Positions 35,727 to 44,407 of a stretch of DNA of 64,000 nt are shown piece by piece. The translations under genes were made by a program, and so were the position numbers. Origin of the DNA: Methylobacterium organophilum. Its GTDB lineage: Bacteria > Pseudomonadota > Alphaproteobacteria > Rhizobiales > Beijerinckiaceae. How positions within the stretch are numbered: the first letter of the stretch is position 1; each line of letters starts with the position of its first letter. The notes under the pieces were generated by a model, which saw nothing but the letters and a program-made list of their open reading frames with translations, had not been told where the DNA came from and did no database searches. The stretch lies in contig NZ_BPQV01000002.1 of the NCBI RefSeq assembly GCF_022179465.1, positions 124,001 through 188,000 on the forward strand, in the 5' to 3' direction.

Positions 35727-37550
35727 TCAGCCGGCGGGCGCGAGGTCGCAGATGCGGATCTGGACCCGCTCGCTGCCGCGCCAGACCTGGCAGGACAGGG
35801 TGCCGGCGACGTGCAGGCTGGTGCCGATGCCGCCCAGCAGGGCGCGGCCCAGGGGCGTCTCGGCCGAGCGGAAGGCGATGGCGTCGACCGCGCGCCCGTC
35901 CCCGCTGCCGAGGCGGGCGCGGACATGGCCGTTGCCGACCACGCCCGCATGCAGCAGCCGATGCCGCGGCAGGACGAGCACCGGCTCCGGCGCGCCCTGG
36001 CCGAAGGGGCCGGCGCGCTGCAGGGTGCGGAACAGCTCCGCATGGGCGCCGCCCGCCCCGACGGTGCCGTCGATGAGCAGGGCATCGACCGCGCGGGCCC
36101 GATGGACCGCCGCGGCGAGGGCGGCGTCGAGATGGGCGCGGAAGGCGGAGAGATCCGTCGTGGCGAGCGTCGCGCCCGCGGCCATGCCGTGGCCGCCGCC
36201 CTTGGCCGCCGCGCCCTGCTCCACCGCCTGACGCACGGCGAGGCCGAGATCCACCCCCGGCACGGAGCGGCCGGAGCCGACCGCCGTGCCGTCCGGGCGC
36301 AGGGCGAAGGCGAAGGCCGGGCGGCCGTAGCGCTCCTTCACCCGGGCGGCGACGAGGCCGACCACGCCCTGGTGCCACTCCGCCGAGCCGCACACGATGA
36401 CCGGGCGCTCGGGATCCTGCGCCAGGATGAAATCCGCCTCCGCCAGGGCCTCGGCGACGGCCTGGGCCTCGATCGCTTGGCGCTCGCGGTTGAGCCGGTC
36501 GAGCTCGGCCGCGATGCGCTGGGCCTCGCCGGCCTCGGCGGTGGAGAGCAGGCGGGCGCCGAGCGCCGCGTCGCCGATGCGGCCGCCGGCATTGATGCGC
36601 GGGCCGACCAGGAAGCCGAGATGCCAGGATTCCGGCGGCTCGGAGAGGCCGGCGGCATCGAGCAGGGCCGCGAGCCCGGGCCGGCCGCGGCCGCGCATGA
36701 CGGTGAGCCCCTGCACCACGAAGGCGCGGTTGAGGCCGGTGAGGGGCACCACGTCGGCCACGGTGGCGAGGGCGACGAGGTCGAGGGCGTCGGTGAGCCG
36801 CGGCTCGGGGCGCGCGGCGAAGGCGCCGTCCCGGCGCAGGCGCCGGACCAGGGCGACCAGGGTGAGGAAGACCACCCCGGCCGCGCAGAGATGGCCGAGG
36901 CCGGATATGTCGTCCTGCCGGTTGGGGTTCACCAGGGCCGCGACGGGGGGCAGGGTCTCCGCCGCGCCGTGATGGTCGAGCACGATCACGTCGAGGCCCA
37001 GCGCCCGGGCGGCCTCCAGGGGCTCGAAGGCGGCGGTGCCGCAATCGACGCAGACCAGGAGCCGCGCGCCGGCCTCGGCCAGCGCCGTCACCGCGGCGAC
37101 GTTGGGGCCGTAGCCCTCGGTGATGCGGTCGGGGATATGGACCTGCACCGGCACGCCGAAGGCGCGGAGCGCATCGGCGAGCAGGGCGGCGCTGGCGGCG
37201 CCGTCCACGTCGTAATCGCCGAAGATCGCCACCGATTCCGCGGCCGAAACGGCGCGGGCCAGGCGGTCGACGGCGGCCTCCATGTCGAGGAGGACGTCGG
37301 GATCCGGCATCAGGTCGCGCAGGCGCGGGCTGAGGAAGGCCTCCGCCTCCTGCGGGCGCACGCCGCGGGCGGCGAGCAGGCGGGCCAGGGCGTCCGGCAG
37401 GCCGTAGGCCTGGGTCATGGTCGCGGCGGCGGCGAGGGCGGCCGCATCGGTGCAGCGCTCGCGCCAGGGCCGGCCGAGCACGGAGCAGGCGACGTCGAGG
37501 AAGGGCCGGTCGGGGGCGGGGAGGGGGCTGGCGGACACGGGGCGCATCAT
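35727..37550 (-). CDS. recJ: Single-stranded-DNA-specific exonuclease RecJ
   Basis: A 607-residue 5'-3' single-strand exonuclease for recombination and mismatch repair. The DHH phosphoesterase motifs are intact: VAIFGDYDVDGAAS, VCVDCGTAA, VIVLDHHG and ATVADVVPL. The DHHA1 domain follows with GSGRSVPGVDL and KGGGHGMAAG, and an OB-fold ends the protein. It is preceded on the same strand by pntB, but a strong hairpin separates them. Confidence 0.95.
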   Translation of the reverse strand: MMRPVSASPLPAPDRPFLDVACSVLGRPWRERCTDAAALAAAATMTQAYGLPDALARLLAARGVRPQEAEAFLSPRLRDLMPDPDVLLDMEAAVDRLARAVSAAESVAIFGDYDVDGAASAALLADALRAFGVPVQVHIPDRITEGYGPNVAAVTALAEAGARLLVCVDCGTAAFEPLEAARALGLDVIVLDHHGAAETLPPVAALVNPNRQDDISGLGHLCAAGVVFLTLVALVRRLRRDGAFAARPEPRLTDALDLVALATVADVVPLTGLNRAFVVQGLTVMRGRGRPGLAALLDAAGLSEPPESWHLGFLVGPRINAGGRIGDAALGARLLSTAEAGEAQRIAAELDRLNRERQAIEAQAVAEALAEADFILAQDPERPVIVCGSAEWHQGVVGLVAARVKERYGRPAFAFALRPDGTAVGSGRSVPGVDLGLAVRQAVEQGAAAKGGGHGMAAGATLATTDLSAFRAHLDAALAAAVHRARAVDALLIDGTVGAGGAHAELFRTLQRAGPFGQGAPEPVLVLPRHRLLHAGVVGNGHVRARLGSGDGRAVDAIAFRSAETPLGRALLGGIGTSLHVAGTLSCQVWRGSERVQIRICDLAPAG

Positions 37551-37590
37551 AGCGCCCCCGTCGCGAAACCGCTGCGGCCTTCAGACGACA

Positions 37591-37620
37591 GCGGGGCGGG
37601 CGATTGCTCGCCCGCCCCGC
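37591..37620 (-). terminator. Strong hairpin after pntB
   Basis: A perfect 13-bp GC stem (GCGGGGCGGGCGA and its complement) closes a TTGC loop, 24 bases after the pntB stop. No T tract is present, so termination strength is inferred from the stem alone. Confidence 0.65.
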
Positions 37621-37644
37621 CGCGAAGGATCGTCCGAGAAAGGC

Positions 37645-39042
37645 TCAGAAGGCCTTGAGGATCGAGTCGACCACCTTCTTGGCGTCGCCGAACAGCATCA
37701 TGGTGTTGTCGCGGAAGAACACCTCGTTCTCCACGCCGGCATAGCCGGAGCCCATGCCGCGCTTGATGAAGAGGACGGTCTTGGCCTTCTCCACGTCGAG
37801 GATCGGCATGCCGTAGATCGGCGAGGCCTTGTCCGTCTTGGCGGCCGGGTTGGTGACGTCGTTGGCGCCGATCACGAAGGCCACGTCGGCCTGCGGGAAC
37901 TCGCCGTTGATGTCCTCCAGCTCGAACACCTCGTCGTAGGGGACGTTGGCTTCCGCCAGGAGCACGTTCATGTGGCCCGGCATGCGGCCCGCGACCGGGT
38001 GGATCGCGTATTTCACCTCGACGCCCTCCTTCTTGAGGATGTCGGCCATCTCGCGCAGCGAGTGCTGGGCCTGGGCCACCGCCATGCCGTAGCCCGGCAC
38101 GATGATGACGCGCTCGGCGTTCTTCATGATGTAGGCCGCGTCGTCGGCCGAGCCCTGCTTCACCGGCCGAGTCTCGACCTGGCCCGTGCCGGCCACGGCG
38201 GTGTCGCCGCCGAAGCCGCCGAGGATGACCGAGATGAACGAGCGGTTCATCGCGTGGCACATGATGTAGGACAGGATCGCGCCCGAGGAGCCGACCAGCG
38301 AGCCCGTGATGATGAGCGCGAGGTTGCCCAGGGTGAAGCCGATGCCGGCCGCCGCCCAGCCCGAGTAGGAGTTGAGCATCGACACGACCACCGGCATGTC
38401 CGCGCCGCCGATCGGGATGATGATCAGGCCGCCCAGCACGAGGGAGACGATCACGATCAGCCAGAACAGCGCCTTGGACTCGGTGCCGATGAACAGGGTG
38501 ATCAGCAGCACGAGGCCGATGGCCAGGGCCAGGTTGATGGCGTGACGGGCCGGCAGCAGGATCGGCTTGCCGGACATGCGGCCGTCGAGCTTGGCGAAGG
38601 CGATGACCGAACCGGTGAAGGTGATCGCGCCGATCGCCACGCCGAGACCCATCTCGAACAGCGACTGCTTGTGGAAGTGGCCGTTCTCGATGATGCCGAA
38701 GGCCTGCGGGGCGTAGAGCGCGCCCGCCGCCACCGCGACGGCCGCGAGGCCGACGAGGGAGTGGAAGGCGGCCACGAGCTGCGGCATCGCCGTCATCGGC
38801 ACGCGCTTGGCGATGACCGCGCCGGCACCGCCGCCGATGGCGAGGCCGAGCAGCACCAGCACCCAGGCGCCGAGACCCGCCGGCGGATGGCCGACGAGGG
38901 TGGTGAGGATGGCGAGCCCCATGCCCACCATGCCGTACATGTTGCCCTGGCGGGAGGTCGTGGGGTGCGAGAGCCCCCGCAGCGCCATGATGAACAGGAC
39001 GCCGGCGACGATGTAGAGAAGGGAAGAGACGTTTTCCGACAT
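37645..39042 (-). CDS. pntB: NAD(P) transhydrogenase subunit beta
   Basis: A 465-residue inner-membrane subunit that binds NADP(H). About eight or nine transmembrane segments fill residues 5-260. The C-terminal dIII domain has VIIVPGYGMAVAQAQHSL (NADP loop), IHPVAGRMPGHMNVLLAEA, VAFVIGANDVTNPAAK and IKRGMGSGYAGVENEVF. With PntA it couples NADPH formation to proton entry. It begins 4 bases after the membrane alpha subunit. Confidence 0.96.
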   Translation of the reverse strand: MSENVSSLLYIVAGVLFIMALRGLSHPTTSRQGNMYGMVGMGLAILTTLVGHPPAGLGAWVLVLLGLAIGGGAGAVIAKRVPMTAMPQLVAAFHSLVGLAAVAVAAGALYAPQAFGIIENGHFHKQSLFEMGLGVAIGAITFTGSVIAFAKLDGRMSGKPILLPARHAINLALAIGLVLLITLFIGTESKALFWLIVIVSLVLGGLIIIPIGGADMPVVVSMLNSYSGWAAAGIGFTLGNLALIITGSLVGSSGAILSYIMCHAMNRSFISVILGGFGGDTAVAGTGQVETRPVKQGSADDAAYIMKNAERVIIVPGYGMAVAQAQHSLREMADILKKEGVEVKYAIHPVAGRMPGHMNVLLAEANVPYDEVFELEDINGEFPQADVAFVIGANDVTNPAAKTDKASPIYGMPILDVEKAKTVLFIKRGMGSGYAGVENEVFFRDNTMMLFGDAKKVVDSILKAF

Positions 39043-39046
39043 CGCC

Positions 39047-39499
39047 TCAGGCCTTCTTCTTGTACATGCCGAGCATGCGCTGGGTGACGAGGAACCCGCC
39101 GAAGATGTTCACGCTGGCGAGAACGATACCGATGAAGCCGAAGAAGCGGGCGAAACCGGTGCCCTTCTCGACCAGGGGGACACCGACGGCGAGCAGCGCG
39201 CCGACGATGATGACGGAGGAGATCGCGTTGGTGACCGACATCAGCGGCGTGTGCAGGGCCGGGGTCACCGACCAGACCACGTAGTAGCCGACGAAGATCG
39301 CCAGGACGAAGATCGCCAGGCGGAAGACGGTCGGGTCGACGGCGCCGTGGGTGGCAGCGGCGACGCCGTGGCCGAGGGAATCGGCGACGGACTGGGCGTA
39401 ATCGGCGTGCTGCCGGGCGATCTCGGCGGCGGCACGCGCCGCGGCCGCTGCGGACTGGGCCTGGTCGGCCGCCGCATCAGGGGGAGGAAGGGTTGCCAT
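39047..39499 (-). CDS. pntAB: NAD(P) transhydrogenase alpha subunit, membrane part
   Basis: A 150-residue protein with an alanine-rich N-terminus (residues 1-50) and four transmembrane segments, including [34 protein letters not shown], the hallmark of the PntA membrane domain. In alphaproteobacteria the E. coli PntA is split in two; this is the second part, 22 bases after the soluble part and 4 bases before pntB. Confidence 0.94.
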   Translation of the reverse strand: MATLPPPDAAADQAQSAAAAARAAAEIARQHADYAQSVADSLGHGVAAATHGAVDPTVFRLAIFVLAIFVGYYVVWSVTPALHTPLMSVTNAISSVIIVGALLAVGVPLVEKGTGFARFFGFIGIVLASVNIFGGFLVTQRMLGMYKKKA

Positions 39500-39521
39500 G
39501 TGAGAAGATCCTCCGCGCGGG

Positions 39522-40661
39522 TCAGGCTGCGGGCTTGAAGGAATCGTGGACGATCGCGCCGTCGCGCGTGAGGTTCGTGGCCTTCACGAGCTCGTCGTCC
39601 CACTTCACCGCGAGCGCCTTGCTCTCCTTGTCGACGAGGGTCTCGACGAAGGCGTAGAGGTTGCGCGCGTAGAGGCTGGACGCGGTCGCGGCGAGGCGGC
39701 CGGGCACGTTGATGTGGCCGACGATCTTCACGTCGTTGCCGGTGGTCACGATCTCGCCCGCCTTGGCGCCGGCGACGTTGCCGCCGCGCTCCACCGCGAG
39801 GTCGACGAGAACCGAGCCCGGCTTCATCGAGGCGATCATCTCCTCCGACACCAGCTTCGGGGCCGGGCGGCCCGGAATCAGCGCCGTCGTGATGACGATG
39901 TCCTGCTTGGCGATGTGGCCCTTGACCAGCTCCGCCTGCTTCTTCTGGTACTCGGCCGACATCTCCTTGGCGTAGCCGCCGGAGGTCTCGGCCTGCTTGA
40001 ACTCCTCGTCCTCCACGGCGACGAACTTGGCGCCGAGGGATTCGACCTGCTCCTTGGTGGCCGGGCGCACATCGGTCGCCGTCACCACGGCGCCGAGGCG
40101 GCGGGCGGTGGCGATGGCCTGGAGTCCGGCCACGCCGACGCCCATGATGAAGATGCGCGCGGCCGGGACGGTGCCGGCGGCGGTCATCATCATCGGCAGG
40201 GAGCGGCCGTACTCGGCGGCCCCGTCGATCACCGCACGGTAGCCCGCGAGGTTCGCCTGCGAGGAGAGCACGTCCATCACCTGCGCGCGGGTGATGCGGG
40301 GCATCAGCTCCATGGCGAAGGTGCTGATCCCGGCATCGGCCATGGCCTTCAGCTCGGCCTCGCGGCCGTAGGGATCCATGATCGCGATGACCGCGGCGCC
40401 CTTCGGGATCTTGGGGAGCTCGTCCGCGCCGGGGCGGCGGACCTTGAGCACGAGGTCGGCGCCGTTCAGGGCCTCCTCGGCGGTCGCGGCGATCTTGGCG
40501 CCGGCGGCCTCATATTCGGCATCCGGCACGCCGGCCTTCTTGCCGGCACCGGCTTGAACGACCACGTCGCCGCCCAGTGCAATGAATTTCTTGACGGTCT
40601 CGGGCACAGCGGCCACGCGCGGTTCGGCCGCGTCCGATTCCGCCAGTACGGCGATACGCAT
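39522..40661 (-). CDS. pntAA: NAD(P) transhydrogenase alpha subunit, NAD-binding part
   Basis: A 379-residue soluble dI domain that binds NAD(H). It starts [27 protein letters not shown], shows [20 protein letters not shown], and the Rossmann block [31 protein letters not shown]. It also has [17 protein letters not shown]. It heads the pntAA-pntAB-pntB operon, with the aa3 subunit IV-like gene 138 bases upstream on the same strand. Confidence 0.96.
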   Translation of the reverse strand: MRIAVLAESDAAEPRVAAVPETVKKFIALGGDVVVQAGAGKKAGVPDAEYEAAGAKIAATAEEALNGADLVLKVRRPGADELPKIPKGAAVIAIMDPYGREAELKAMADAGISTFAMELMPRITRAQVMDVLSSQANLAGYRAVIDGAAEYGRSLPMMMTAAGTVPAARIFIMGVGVAGLQAIATARRLGAVVTATDVRPATKEQVESLGAKFVAVEDEEFKQAETSGGYAKEMSAEYQKKQAELVKGHIAKQDIVITTALIPGRPAPKLVSEEMIASMKPGSVLVDLAVERGGNVAGAKAGEIVTTGNDVKIVGHINVPGRLAATASSLYARNLYAFVETLVDKESKALAVKWDDELVKATNLTRDGAIVHDSFKPAA

Positions 40662-40799
40662 TAAGGAGCTCCCGTTCTTACAGCCGTCCGTTCAGGACGC
40701 GCCGGTATCCGAGCCTAATCGTTTTCGTAGCGATGACTCGCGGCGCCGGCGTCGCGGACCCTCAAACGGGTTCACGAACGCCGCGAGCCAAGAGCAGGA

Positions 40800-41093
40800 T
40801 CAGGCGAAAGCCAAAGCCGCCGCGAGGAGGACGACCACAACCGCGGGCGCCTTCCAGCCGATGGCGGGGACGAAGGCGCCGACCGCGCCGGCCGCCCATG
40901 AGAGAAGCACACCGCCGATCGCGGTGAGCCAAGCCTCGCGGATGCCGCCGACCGCGAGGGCGAGAACCCAGCAGAGAACAACCGCCGTGCCGATTTCCAC
41001 GAAGCGGACGAAACCACGATAGGTCTGCTCGTGGGTGTTGCCGTCCATGGCCGGGCTGTACGTCACACCCGACAGGGTCTTGGTCTCGGCCAT
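40800..41093 (-). CDS. aa3-type cytochrome c oxidase subunit IV-like protein
   Basis: A 97-residue inner-membrane protein. It contains MDGNTHEQTYRGFVRFVEIGTAVV, the signature of the alphaproteobacterial aa3 oxidase subunit IV family, with hydrophobic segments at residues 36-52, 60-75 and 82-97. It is encoded just upstream of the transhydrogenase genes, as in many Rhizobiales, although the link to either complex is not proven. It is somewhat longer than the single-span family members. Confidence 0.8.
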   Translation of the reverse strand: MAETKTLSGVTYSPAMDGNTHEQTYRGFVRFVEIGTAVVLCWVLALAVGGIREAWLTAIGGVLLSWAAGAVGAFVPAIGWKAPAVVVVLLAAALAFA

Positions 41094-41204
41094 TGTGCGT
41101 TCTGTCCCTGCGACTCTTTTGTTGGTTCGCAGCGGATTTAGCGCAAGCGTTTCACAGTCGCAATCAGCTTGTCCATGAGCGAAATAGCCGGCTGTCGACT
41201 TTCC

Positions 41205-42575
41205 TCAGGCCGGTCGCAGCAATCCCGCCGCATCGAGCGCGGCCCCTTGACGCTCCGAAAGGGCTTCCAGAGAGAAGCGTTCGATCTCCGCTTCGAACAG
41301 CCTGTGGTAGTTCAGCTCCGAGCGCAGATGCAGGAACACGGCGCCCAGGCCGACCGCGGCGCGGTCCATGAACACGAATTCCTGGGGAACGGTGACCGGG
41401 CCCCGCTCCTTCAGCGCCTGATGCACCTGGAAAGCCTGGCGGCGGCCGTATTCGCCGGGCTTCACCCCGTCCGCGACCGTCCGCACCCGATCCTCCAGGA
41501 GCGGCCCGTAGATGAAGCGCGCCCAGATGTTGAGGATGTCGATCGTCTCGTTGGTGAGCTTCTTGAAGCCCCAGACCTCGTAGGCGTGAACGACCCGCTC
41601 GCGGTCGTCCTCCAGCAGGCCGCGATAGAGATCGACCACGCCGCCCACGAAGCGCGGGTGGAAGATGCGCACGCAGCCATAGTCGAGCAGGTTGATGCCC
41701 TGCGCCTCGCCGCCTTCCGAGAAGACGGTGTAGTTGCCGAGATGCGGATCGCCGTGGATGACCGCGGCGCGGCTGAAGGGGTGCCACCACGCCTTGAACA
41801 TGGCCTGGGCGATCCGGTTGCGGATCTCGATCGGCGCCTCCGCGAAGCCGAGGATGCGCGCGCCCTCGAGCCAGCCGAGGGTGAGGAGCCGCTTCGTGGA
41901 GAGGTCGCCATGCACCGCCGGCACGCGCACGGCCTCGATGTCCTTCAGCACGGCGCCGTAGAGGGCGGCGTGCTTGGCCTCGCGGGTATAGTCGAGTTCC
42001 TCGCGGACCCGCGCGCCGATCTCCTTCTTGATCTCGCTGGTGTCGAGCCAGGCGTTCATGCGCCGGTGCAGGGCGAAGGCGAGTTCGAGCTGCTTGAGGT
42101 CTGCCTCAACCGCTGATTGCATATCAGGGTATTGCAGTTTGCAGGCCAGGGAGGCCCCGTCGCGGGAGGTCGCCCGGTGGACCTGGCCGAGGGAGGCGGC
42201 GGCGGCGGGCTTGAGATCGAAGCTGCCGAACCGGCTCTGCCAGTCGGCGCCGAGCTCGGCCATCATCCGCCGCTTCACGAAGGCCGCCCCCATGGGCGGG
42301 GCGTCGGCCTGGAGCTTCTGCAGCTCGGCGGCGTATTCCGGCGGCAGCAGGTCCGGCACGGTGGCGAGGAGCTGCGCCACCTTCATGATCGGCCCCTTCA
42401 GGCCGCCGAGCGCCTGGGCGAGGGCCGCCGCGTTGCTCGGGGCCTCGCCGCCCTTGCCGCCGAACAGCTTGGCGCCGGCCATGCGGGCCGCGACCCCGCC
42501 GACATTGGCGCCGACGCGGGCGTAGCGGCTGGCGCGGGCGGAGAAGCGGTTCGCTTCCGGGTCGGTCTCGGCCAT
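41205..42575 (-). CDS. ABC1/AarF (UbiB-like) family atypical kinase
   Basis: A 456-residue protein of the UbiB/ADCK family, linked to ubiquinone metabolism. Family motifs: the K-x-(G/A)-Q position appears as GPIMKVAQLLA; ASLGQVHRA is the modified loop; the ATP-binding Lys is in LACKLQYPD; the catalytic loop reads VIHGDPHLGNYTV; and the metal motif is LLDYGCVRI (DYG for DFG). No clear C-terminal membrane anchor is present. The Lys-Val-Ala-Gln form in place of KxGQ is a variant worth noting. It is upstream of the aa3 gene on the same strand, 111 bases away. Confidence 0.9.
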   Translation of the reverse strand: MAETDPEANRFSARASRYARVGANVGGVAARMAGAKLFGGKGGEAPSNAAALAQALGGLKGPIMKVAQLLATVPDLLPPEYAAELQKLQADAPPMGAAFVKRRMMAELGADWQSRFGSFDLKPAAAASLGQVHRATSRDGASLACKLQYPDMQSAVEADLKQLELAFALHRRMNAWLDTSEIKKEIGARVREELDYTREAKHAALYGAVLKDIEAVRVPAVHGDLSTKRLLTLGWLEGARILGFAEAPIEIRNRIAQAMFKAWWHPFSRAAVIHGDPHLGNYTVFSEGGEAQGINLLDYGCVRIFHPRFVGGVVDLYRGLLEDDRERVVHAYEVWGFKKLTNETIDILNIWARFIYGPLLEDRVRTVADGVKPGEYGRRQAFQVHQALKERGPVTVPQEFVFMDRAAVGLGAVFLHLRSELNYHRLFEAEIERFSLEALSERQGAALDAAGLLRPA

Positions 42576-42683
42576 GAAATCCGGTCTGAGGTTCTGTCGG
42601 CTGCGGACCGGAGATAAGCGCCACCCCCGAGCTTGCCCAGGCCCGGGCGGGCAAAGGCCGATGAGGCCTCGCGTCGCGGCGCG

Positions 42684-44165
42684 TCAGCGGCCCGTGCGGA
42701 TCCCGGCGGTGGCCGAGCCGGTGAAATGCGAGGCGGCGAGCTCCTCCCCCGGGCTGCGGGCGGAGAATCGGCTCAGCACGGCCTCGGCGACCTGGGCGAA
42801 CACGCCCTCCGGCACCGCCTCGTTATGCGGGCGGGCCTCGGCGACCTCCACCGGCGCGGAGGGGCCGACCGGTTCGGACGCGCCCTGCGACACGGCCAGG
42901 AAGAGGCCGCGCAACTGCGTCTGCGTATCGGCATCCGGCGCGACGAGATGGGTCCGCGGCGCCGGCTCGTCGGCGAGCTTGGCCATGCCGGACAGGCCGG
43001 CATCGCCGAGGCCAGCCACCTGGATCGGACGCGGGGGCGGGATCGGCATGGCGATCGCCGCGGCCAATGCGGCGAGCTCCGCCGGCCGGCGCGGGGGCAG
43101 GGGCGCCACCACCGCCTGCTGGCTCTCGCCGCCCATGGCGCCGGTGAGCAGGGCCTGGGCGCTGGGCGCCTCGCGCCGCAGCAGGGTGTCGCGCAGGGCC
43201 CCGGAGGTGTTCGGTGCGGCATAGGCCAGGGCGGCGCGGGCGTCGGCGGGGTCTTCCGGATCGGCGCTCGCCACGGCGACCGGGGCGGCTTTGCCCTTGC
43301 GGGGAGCCTGAGCCTGAGCTTGGGCGGGCGTCGCCGGGGCGGCGGGCTGTCCGGCGCCTCCGCCGAACAGGCTCGCGAAGAAGCCCTTCAGGCCCGGGCC
43401 GTCATCCATCTCCTCGGCGCTCGCCACCGTGGTCTGGCCGAGCACGGTGCCGCCGCGGGCCAGGATCTCGGCGCGGGCCTCCTCGTAGCGGGCCAGCGGC
43501 CGGTTGTCGGCGGGCAGGTGCACGGTCTTGCCGTCGGGGAAGAGCCGGGCGAGCTGGTCGTGGGTCATGCGCGGCCAGGAGCGGACCGAGCCGACATCGA
43601 GATGCACGAAGGGCGAGCCCGAGCGCGGATACCAGCCGACGCCGCCCCGCTGGAGCCGCATGCCGGCGGCGCGGATGTCGTCGATCGAGGCATCGGTGAG
43701 GAAGAAATCCATCGCCTTGCCCTGCATGTGCTGGCTGAACTCGGCGACGCCCGCCGAGCGCCGGCGCAGCATGCCGTTGGTCTTGGGGCTGCGATAGCCG
43801 CAGACCACGCGGATCGGCGCCGAGGAGCCGACCGAGCGCTGCGCCTCCCAGACCACGTCGAACAGGCGCGGATCCATCTTGGTGGCTTCCGATTCGCGCC
43901 AGTCGCGCAGGAGCCAGTTGAGCTGGTCGAGGGCGGCGCGGTCGTAGCGGCCATCGCGCTTGAAGGTGATGGTCGCGCTCTCCTGGGTGTGCTCGTGGAT
44001 CAGCGAGAGCGTGCGGGTATCGCCGTTGGCGACCGCGTTCTCGGTCTCGGCCGTGCCGGCCACCACCGCGAGGCCGATCGCGCCCAGAAGCGAGAGGACG
44101 CGCAGGGCGCCGCGGGGATGCTGCGCGCGGGCAGCCCGGGAAGTTCGCCGCTTCGCAACCGCCAT
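42684..44165 (-). CDS. DUF882 / M15-like peptidoglycan peptidase
   Basis: An exported protein of about 493 residues. A membrane/signal segment (VLSLLGAIGLAVVAGTAE) follows an arginine-rich start. The YcbK-type domain at residues 55-210 shows VCGYRSPKTNGMLRR, the zinc-type SQHMQGKAMDFFL, and FVHLDVGSVRSW. The long C-terminal half is rich in A, P and Q and is probably disordered. Such proteins are believed to be murein carboxypeptidases or endopeptidases. The start ATG 44165 is chosen because the longer frame to 44294 is unlike the family. An L,D-transpeptidase gene lies upstream on the same strand. Confidence 0.85.
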   Translation of the reverse strand: MAVAKRRTSRAARAQHPRGALRVLSLLGAIGLAVVAGTAETENAVANGDTRTLSLIHEHTQESATITFKRDGRYDRAALDQLNWLLRDWRESEATKMDPRLFDVVWEAQRSVGSSAPIRVVCGYRSPKTNGMLRRRSAGVAEFSQHMQGKAMDFFLTDASIDDIRAAGMRLQRGGVGWYPRSGSPFVHLDVGSVRSWPRMTHDQLARLFPDGKTVHLPADNRPLARYEEARAEILARGGTVLGQTTVASAEEMDDGPGLKGFFASLFGGGAGQPAAPATPAQAQAQAPRKGKAAPVAVASADPEDPADARAALAYAAPNTSGALRDTLLRREAPSAQALLTGAMGGESQQAVVAPLPPRRPAELAALAAAIAMPIPPPRPIQVAGLGDAGLSGMAKLADEPAPRTHLVAPDADTQTQLRGLFLAVSQGASEPVGPSAPVEVAEARPHNEAVPEGVFAQVAEAVLSRFSARSPGEELAASHFTGSATAGIRTGR

Positions 44166-44302
44166 GGGTCTCACCCTCGCTCGTCGCCACCACGTCGCGG
44201 ACGTCATGGGGGATGCAAGGTTGCCGGAGACCGTGAAACGCAGGCCCGGGTCCGTGCTGCCGCCGTCCTTCTGGCGGAAGCGGCTAAGGCTCAACCGTGG
44301 CG

Positions 44303-44329
44303 AAAAAGGGCCTCACAAGAGCCCTTTCG
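44303..44329 (-). terminator. Rho-independent terminator after the L,D-transpeptidase gene
   Basis: On the minus strand GAAAGGGC pairs with GCCCTTTTTC around a nine-base loop, ending in a run of five T. It lies about 80 bases after the transpeptidase stop at 44408. Confidence 0.8.
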
Positions 44330-44407
44330 CACGTGACCTGACCATTTCTTGCGGAAAAGTGCCGCTTCCGCAGATCTTCTGCGGAATACTTCGCGAGTGT
44401 TGCGCGA

